The notes beneath the pieces were generated by a model. The model searched no databases. It worked only from the letters and a program-made list of their open reading frames with translations, and was not told the DNA's origin. Shown here one piece after another: positions 6,780 through 11,666 of a stretch of 11,666 bases of DNA. The first letter of the stretch is position 1. The number at the start of each line of letters is the position of its first letter. Where the stretch lies: contig JADGJL010000955.1 of NCBI GenBank assembly GCA_027600665.1, positions 1 through 11,666 of the forward strand, given 5' to 3'. This DNA comes from Irineochytrium annulatum (Eukaryota > Chytridiomycota > Chytridiomycetes > Chytridiales > Chytridiaceae). The position numbers and the translations under genes were made by a program.

Positions 6780-9109
6780 CTACATATCCTCATCGTCATC
6801 GTCGTCCTCTCCATCACTCTCCTTATCGTCGTCATCCCCGTTTTCGCCCTCGTCCTCCTCGTCTTCATCACCATCGTTATCCATCGAATTAACCCTCTCG
6901 CCCCTCCGTGCTTTCAGCTCTGCCTGCCTGACGTTGTCGAGGTGGCCGTACTTCTCAGTGAAGAACTTCTCGCGACGGAAGAGGAAGATGTGCTACGGGA
7001 GGTAACATTCAGACTTAGAAAAAGTAAAGCAAAAGTCAACTCACAGGCTCCGGGTCGTGGATTAGATAATGAACCCAACCCGTCGACATCCGGATCCCGA
7101 GCTTTCTCCACTCGTGCTCATCCAGTAGGCGGTTTCTGTCGACATGTGGGACCATGGCCCGGAGCTTCTTGGGGAACGCGACATGTCTAGGGTTTTTCGT
7201 TGGCTCCAATGACAAGGGATGAATGCACAAGGTTGACGCAAACCTGTACTCCATTCCGTCGTCATAGTACCTAGGCGAGTAGGAGATCTGTTCAAAGAGG
7301 TCATCCCTCCTGATGACATCCATATCCTTCTGCGAATACGAGTAGAACGAGTCGGCGTCGACGTCGTCCGCGGCGATCGCGGCGACCCCTGCGACGCCGG
7401 AGTCATGCCTCTTCTTGGCCACGGCGTCGCGACAGCGCTTCGCGTCCGCCTCGCCTTTCCGTCGCCTTATCTGCCAATGAGCCAGCGTATTCCCCTGCGA
7501 GGCCGGGCTGCCATCATTCTCCTCGTCCGCCACCTCGTCGGCATCTTCTTGCTCCTCTTCCACCTCCTCCATCTCAACCTCCTCATCCTCCTCCTCTTCC
7601 TCTTCGTCCTCTCCGTGCTCGTCATCCTCCTCGATCTCATCCTCCTTGTCCCCCTTCCGTCGCTCATCGTCGCCAGTATTTGCATCCAGCCTCGCGGTCT
7701 CCTTCTCTTCCTCCGTGGCGTCGTCAACCACGTTATTACGCCTCGACACAACCCCGACCCTTTCATTGTTGGATTCAACCATCCGGTTATGTCGTGCGTT
7801 CCTGTCCCCCATCAAGGGTTCCCGCCTCTTCCTCCTATCCCCCATCTCCTCCCTCTTCTCCTCCTCCTCCCTCCCTTGGATCTCGAGTTGATCGGCCTTC
7901 GAACAACAAAGACCCTTTAGCTCCTCGTCGAATGCGCGCGACGCCGCCTTCTCCCGCTCCATTAGCAGCTCACCCGCGCGCTTGTGCTCGGCGCGCACCC
8001 GGGCCAGTTGAACATCCAAGTCGTCCTCGTGCACTTTCCACAAGCGCAAGAATTCCTCGTTGTGCTCATCGCGACGGCGTTGCACGTCAAGGACGCGGTC
8101 GGTCAGGCTATCGTGCCCGCGCTCCTTGGAATTCGCTCGCGAGCGGGGTTTGCTCTCGCGGGCGAGGCGGCGCTGCGTCTCGGACTCGGACTTGCTCGCA
8201 ACGGAGGCGCTATCATCGTTAGCGTTTCCTGCCGAGCGGATACACCGGTGATGGTACGGTTCGTCCAAATCGTGCTCGCCCTCGGCCATGTCGCCGTTAT
8301 CCTCGCCTGGATCGGGCTCTTTCTCACGTGTGGCGCGGCGCGTCGCCCGCTCGCCCACTTCTTTCATCACCCCGCGTTTGCGCCTCTCATTCCTGTCCAC
8401 CTCCGCAGCCAACCGCAAGAAGGCCTCGTCGCTCATCTCACTTTGAGTCTCTTCCTGCCCGTGCTCCTTCTCCGAATCTCGCTTTTCTGTCTCACCCATG
8501 CCTATCGCCTCATCGAACTCTGTCGGATGGTCATTGTGCAAGACTCTCCCCGCGTCATCCACAGCAGCCCCATCACCCCTCTCTTCCCTGTCTGCCCTTC
8601 CCACCTCTAAAATCACCATTGTCTCCCTGTCCTCATCCTCATTACGAGTCCGTCCAGTCTTCCTCCTTTTCACACCATTGCCCTCTCTGCTGTCCGCAGT
8701 CGGCAAATGCGACAGGCCCCGGTCATTCGCGGACACCCCCGGCGGATCCGTCGGCGGTTGCTTCGACCCTTTCGCGACGGCGACGGCGGCGGCGCTGCCC
8801 AGGACGTTCGTGAGGTTATAAGAGAGTGGCTCGGACTGACGGCGGCGCTTGTTGTTGTTGCCGGCGCCGTTCTTGCTCGCGAGTGCCATTGGATTGGCTA
8901 CGGCATGTCCGGGAGGACGGGCGGCGGCGCCTGAGGCGACTAAGGTGTCAATCCCCGTCATCCTGAGCTCGGCGGCCGTCATGGAGCGCGTCTGGCGGCG
9001 ACCGGCGGCGGCGGCGGACTGTCTGGAAGGGAAAAGTCAATGCTAAGTCCGGACGAGGACATGGAGCACGGCGCCAAACCCACTTGAGAGACGTCATGGC
9101 AGGGTCCAT
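6780..9109 (-). CDS. CKS1: CKS-domain (cyclin-dependent kinase regulatory subunit) protein with very long N-terminal extension
   Basis: Exons 9109-9084, 9022-7244, 7186-7045, 6992-6780 (2160 nt, 719 aa); introns of 61, 57 and 52 nt with donors GTGGGT, GTTTGC and GTGAGT. The C-terminal CKS domain (about 577-656) is complete. It has FEQISYSPRYYDD (585-597), EYR-HV (600-604) across intron 2, LLDEHEWRKLGIRMSTGW (622-639), HDPEPHIFLFRR (645-656). Residues matching the phosphate pocket of known CKS proteins are present (R593, R602, S636, W639, R655/656), as is the H-x-P-E-P hinge. CKS proteins bind CDK1 and direct it to phosphorylated substrates. Typical members are 80-150 aa. Here about 575 residues precede the domain: basic clusters KRRR (67-70) and KRRK (127-130), a likely coiled coil (about 310-378) and a Glu/Asp block (about 467-513). 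An acidic tail follows (about 687-719). The tiny first exon is inferred; a start at Met23 (8982) or an upstream in-frame ATG (9301) is possible. A separate short form starting at Met576 cannot be excluded. Confidence 0.82.
7187..7243 (-). other. 57-nt intron inside the CKS domain, open in frame
   Basis: Donor GTTTGC and acceptor CCTAG split the Arg602 codon (AG|A). Removal restores the conserved EYRHV of CKS proteins. The intron is a multiple of three and has no in-frame stop, so retention would insert 19 residues beside the phosphate-binding arginine without breaking the frame. Confidence 0.8.
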
Positions 9110-9375
9110 CTGTTCGGTTCCTGAAGGATTTGATGCTCTGAGCGCTCGATCGGGGCTATCCGTTCTACCAAGGTGTTGATGTGTGGAGGTGACTGTCGAA
9201 CGGGAATGTCCGACAACGTTTGAAGTCGTTGAACAATCATCTCCATAACCAATGATGATTTTTATCTTTACAGTTAAAAGCATATGCAGGGGATAATTCA
9301 TTGTCGTTCTTGCTTTGTCGGTATGTTTGCAGCAATGCCTTCTCGAGAAAGGGCTTGGTTATCCTCCTTCGTTCC
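9110..9375 (-). promoter_or_regulatory. Tandem intergenic region: BET 3' UTR and CKS promoter
   Basis: These 266 bases separate the stop of the BET gene from the inferred start of the CKS gene on the same strand, so termination and initiation signals must be close together. A frame is open upstream of the CKS ATG back to 9301, but its sequence looks non-coding. No clear AATAAA, TATA or CCAAT is visible. Confidence 0.5.
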
Positions 9376-11666
9376 CTAAATATCCTTGATAAACCGGGCG
9401 AACTCCACTTGCACGTATCCGGTAACGCCGAGGCTCTTCTCCAAGGCGGCCAATTCCTTCTCAAAGTCGAGCATTAATATTGGCCCACGCTCCATATCCA
9501 GCCAATCCGTCGATTGCTACCGCGGTGTCAGATTATATTTGTTGACGTTCGACGAACCTTCTCTTCCCGCCATTTCTCCTCAGCCTTCTCCTTCAAGTGC
9601 ATGTCCTCCGCGTACGGCGGCCCACTGCAAAAATAAAAGATAAAAAACCAAGACACACCACATAAACAACTAGCGTGCAAAACAAGTTCCGTCCTATCAT
9701 ATCCTTACCGTTCATCACACTCGTACATCTGCCGTCGTTCCCGCTCCTGCTGATGTCGCTCCCGCTCAGCGCGCTCTCGGTCCCTCTCTCGCTCCCGCTC
9801 CCGCTCACGTGCCTTCTCCGCGGCGAAAGCCTTCAGCTTCTCCTCTTCCTCTTTCTAGACACGAAAGAAGAAAAGGCAAAACAACGAGCGATGAAGGATA
9901 CCCGAAGAAAGGACAAGTCAGCCACAGCGTCGAGGAGCAATCCAACCAGCACCCACAACGCACCTCCTTCTGCTTCTTCTCGGCCGAATCCTCTACGTAT
10001 TTGAAAATATCAACCGTCTCCCGTTTCACGGCCTGTTTCGGCGGCGCCGTCCCCGGCGCAGGCCTGCGAACACCCGCAGTTGCAATACCCGGCTTCTTCA
10101 AGGTCGGCGTCGTCCCCGGCCTAGGGACCGGTCTCCCGCTGGCGGCACCGTTGCCGTTCGCGCTTGTTGGTCTCGCTTGGTCACCTGCGCGTGCTGGCGC
10201 TCCGGTCGCTCCGGCCGCGGTTCGCGAGTGTGACGGGAAAGCACCGGATCGGGAGTGGGATGCAATTGGGGCGGTGGACAAGGAAGGCTTTGGGGTCGTG
10301 CCAGATGATTTTGAGTGGGAGGGAATGGGGCCGCCTGCCGCAGGGAGCTTCGAGTGCGGTGGGTGCGGAACAGGTGGTGACTGCTTCCGGGAGGGCTTTA
10401 CTAATGGCTTCTGTAGATCATATTAGATGATGTCGAAAGCATCAGAGGATGAACATGTCGTACCGAAACCGCCGCCGGTGTGGACTTCTTCTCCGACGGT
10501 TTCTTCTCTGCCGGCCTCTTCTCCGCACCCGCAGGTTTCTTCCCCTTTAATTCCGGGCTTTCGGCTAAAAGTTTGCACTGATCAATGGAGGTTCAACCAC
10601 ATTTGCATTAATATACATACAGGAATCAGAATCGGAATCGGTCGAGCTCGAACTGCTATCACTGCTGCCGCTACTGCTGCTGCTGCTGGACTTGGGCGTC
10701 TTTGGCCCTTCATTGACAACACAAACTCATTAACGAATGCAACACGAACGCAAACCGGTTTGGCAAGCAATAGACGCACCTGGCCGTACATTGGGAACCT
10801 CAACTTTCAAGGGTTCCGGGTACACCTTTCCCAAGACGACGTAATGATAGAGCTTGCTTTGCGTATGCTTTTGCAGTCTATCAATCTCAAGCTCGATCTC
10901 CTCGTCCGTGTGAACCTGCCCGATAAAACGAAAACCTTTTAGAATCATATGAAGTCGGTACGACCGCTCTGAGGCCTACCGAGGTATAGAGTGGATCCGT
11001 CTTCACGATAGCAAAAACAGTCGCTATCTGACCCTCCGTCAACTCCGCTATCCGCCTGAAGAGCTCTTTCCTCTCATCGTAAGTCAGCTCCGGCAGCGTC
11101 GGCTCTTCCTTCTTCTTCCCGGGCAGAGGGATCTTCACCACAATCTTTGTCTCCCCCGTCCTGACCACACTCGGCCCCGCCTCCGCCGACTTCGCCGCGG
11201 CCGGGTCCTCCCCTCTCCTCACGGCCGACCCGTTCGCGCCGTCCGCCTCGGTCGACTTTTGCCGCTTCGCTCCCGCTCCACCGCCGCCACCGGCCCGAAT
11301 CCCGGCGCCGGCCCACAGCTTGTCAAAAACGCTCTCGAGCTCCTTCCCCGCAACGTGCACCGCCGACCCCGGGGGGTTGAACGTCTTGCAATTTCTAATC
11401 ATGAGCCTAAAGTCGCGCTCAACCTCCTCCGGGTCGTCGTACTCGCCGTTCTCGCACTTCTTCATGATGGTGCCGAGGTCCATGGGTTCCTTGATAATAT
11501 CAAAGTAATGCGGCACGCCATGGACGACGGGGTCGACAGGCGCCGTGAAAGGCCAGTTGCAGTGCTTGTGACGGGGCTTAAGGAGGTCGCGGACGATTTT
11601 GGCGGCGGCGGAAACGTCGGCCGTGGGTTTGCGTTTCCGGGGCGGTGGGGACGGGAGGTCCCGGGG
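9376..11666 (-). CDS. BDF1: BET-family bromodomain protein, 3' part (BD2, NET, SEED, CTM-like end)
   Basis: The 5' end lies beyond the window. Exons: 11666-10980, 10915-10780, 10707-10621, 10564-10464, 10410-9964, 9854-9709, 9624-9558, 9516-9376 (1812 nt, 603 aa visible). BET proteins bind acetylated histones and recruit the transcription machinery. The bromodomain (about 20-118) has the WPF shelf (38-40), HYFDIIKEPMDLGTI (53-67) and NCKTFNPPG, in which Asn97 is the acetyl-lysine anchor. It matches the second BET bromodomain; the first would lie upstream. The NET domain (about 190-260) is split by an intron: LPELTYDERKELFRRI (190-205), then VHTDEEIELEIDRLQKHT. A poly-Ser/Asp segment equals the SEED region of BET proteins. 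A Lys/Pro/Ala-rich stretch and an Arg/Glu repeat (RERERERER, encoded around 9739-9810) follow. The last exon encodes LDMERGPILMLDFEKEL (563-579), spaced like the CTM of animal BRD4. Introns are 64, 72, 56, 53, 109, 84 and 41 nt. The domain calls are firm; the 41-nt last intron is the weakest junction. Confidence 0.85.
9451..9498 (-). other. CTM-like (P-TEFb-interaction-like) motif of the BET protein
   Basis: Residues 564-579 show D-M, six residues on L, then F-E at positions 12-13 and L at 16. This is the spacing of the BRD4 C-terminal motif (D-M-N-x-x-x-x-L-L-x-x-F-E-x-x-L), and a highly charged helix precedes both. The similarity is short, so homology is not proven. Confidence 0.5.

Noticed and set aside
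7405..7920. Plus-strand, Leu-rich, apparently membrane-spanning 171-residue frame
   Set aside because: It is the antisense of the Glu/Asp-rich block of the CKS protein; GAG/GAA codons read backward give Leu and Phe, which mimics membrane helices.
9110..9301. Upstream in-frame start (ATG at 9301) for the CKS gene
   Set aside because: The extra 64 residues have no coding character and would take up most of the short intergenic region; the ATG at 9107-9109 is preferred, although not proven.
1..11666. CRISPR arrays, IS elements, rRNA, tRNA, riboswitches, phage genes
   Set aside because: None recognised on inspection; gene structure is eukaryotic throughout. A tRNAscan or Rfam search was not possible here.

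Overview
The window is nuclear DNA from a GC-rich, intron-containing eukaryote. It fits a fungus, probably an early-diverging zoosporic (chytrid-like) lineage. That placement is inferred from four things: 17 mostly short GT-AG introns (41-130 nt, plus two of about 300 nt); a Shaker-type voltage-gated cation channel, a class generally missing from Dikarya; a CKS domain of fungal type; and a BET protein. There is no bacterial operon logic, IS element, CRISPR array, rRNA or recognisable tRNA.

Layout. (1) 413-3336, minus strand: a five-exon voltage-gated channel of 696 aa. Its voltage sensor is intact but it lacks the K+ selectivity signature. (2) 3337-4006: a divergent intergenic region that must hold the promoters of genes 1 and 2, with a 16-nt T run, two CCAAT boxes and a 12-bp palindrome. 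(3) 4007-5733, plus strand: a four-exon, 510-aa secreted and probably GPI-anchored protein that resembles the periplasmic substrate-binding proteins of bacterial ABC importers. (4) 5734-6779: the convergent 3' region. (5) 6780-9109, minus strand: a four-exon, 719-aa protein that ends in a complete CKS (cyclin-dependent kinase subunit) domain behind about 575 residues of charged, low-complexity sequence. (6) 9376-11666, minus strand, cut by the window edge: a BET bromodomain protein with second bromodomain, NET domain, Ser/Asp-rich segment and a C-terminal motif resembling the P-TEFb-binding CTM of animal BRD4.

The gene models were assembled by hand from splice consensus, reading-frame continuity and family alignment. 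Every junction keeps frame and each coding sequence sums to a multiple of three. The genes do not form a pathway. The BET and CKS genes are both nuclear and stand in tandem 266 nt apart. The channel and the surface protein share a promoter region.

The best candidates for new biology are the channel with the missing K+ filter, the CKS protein with the very large N-terminal extension, the CTM-like motif in a fungal BET protein, and the GPI-anchored bacterial-type binding protein.
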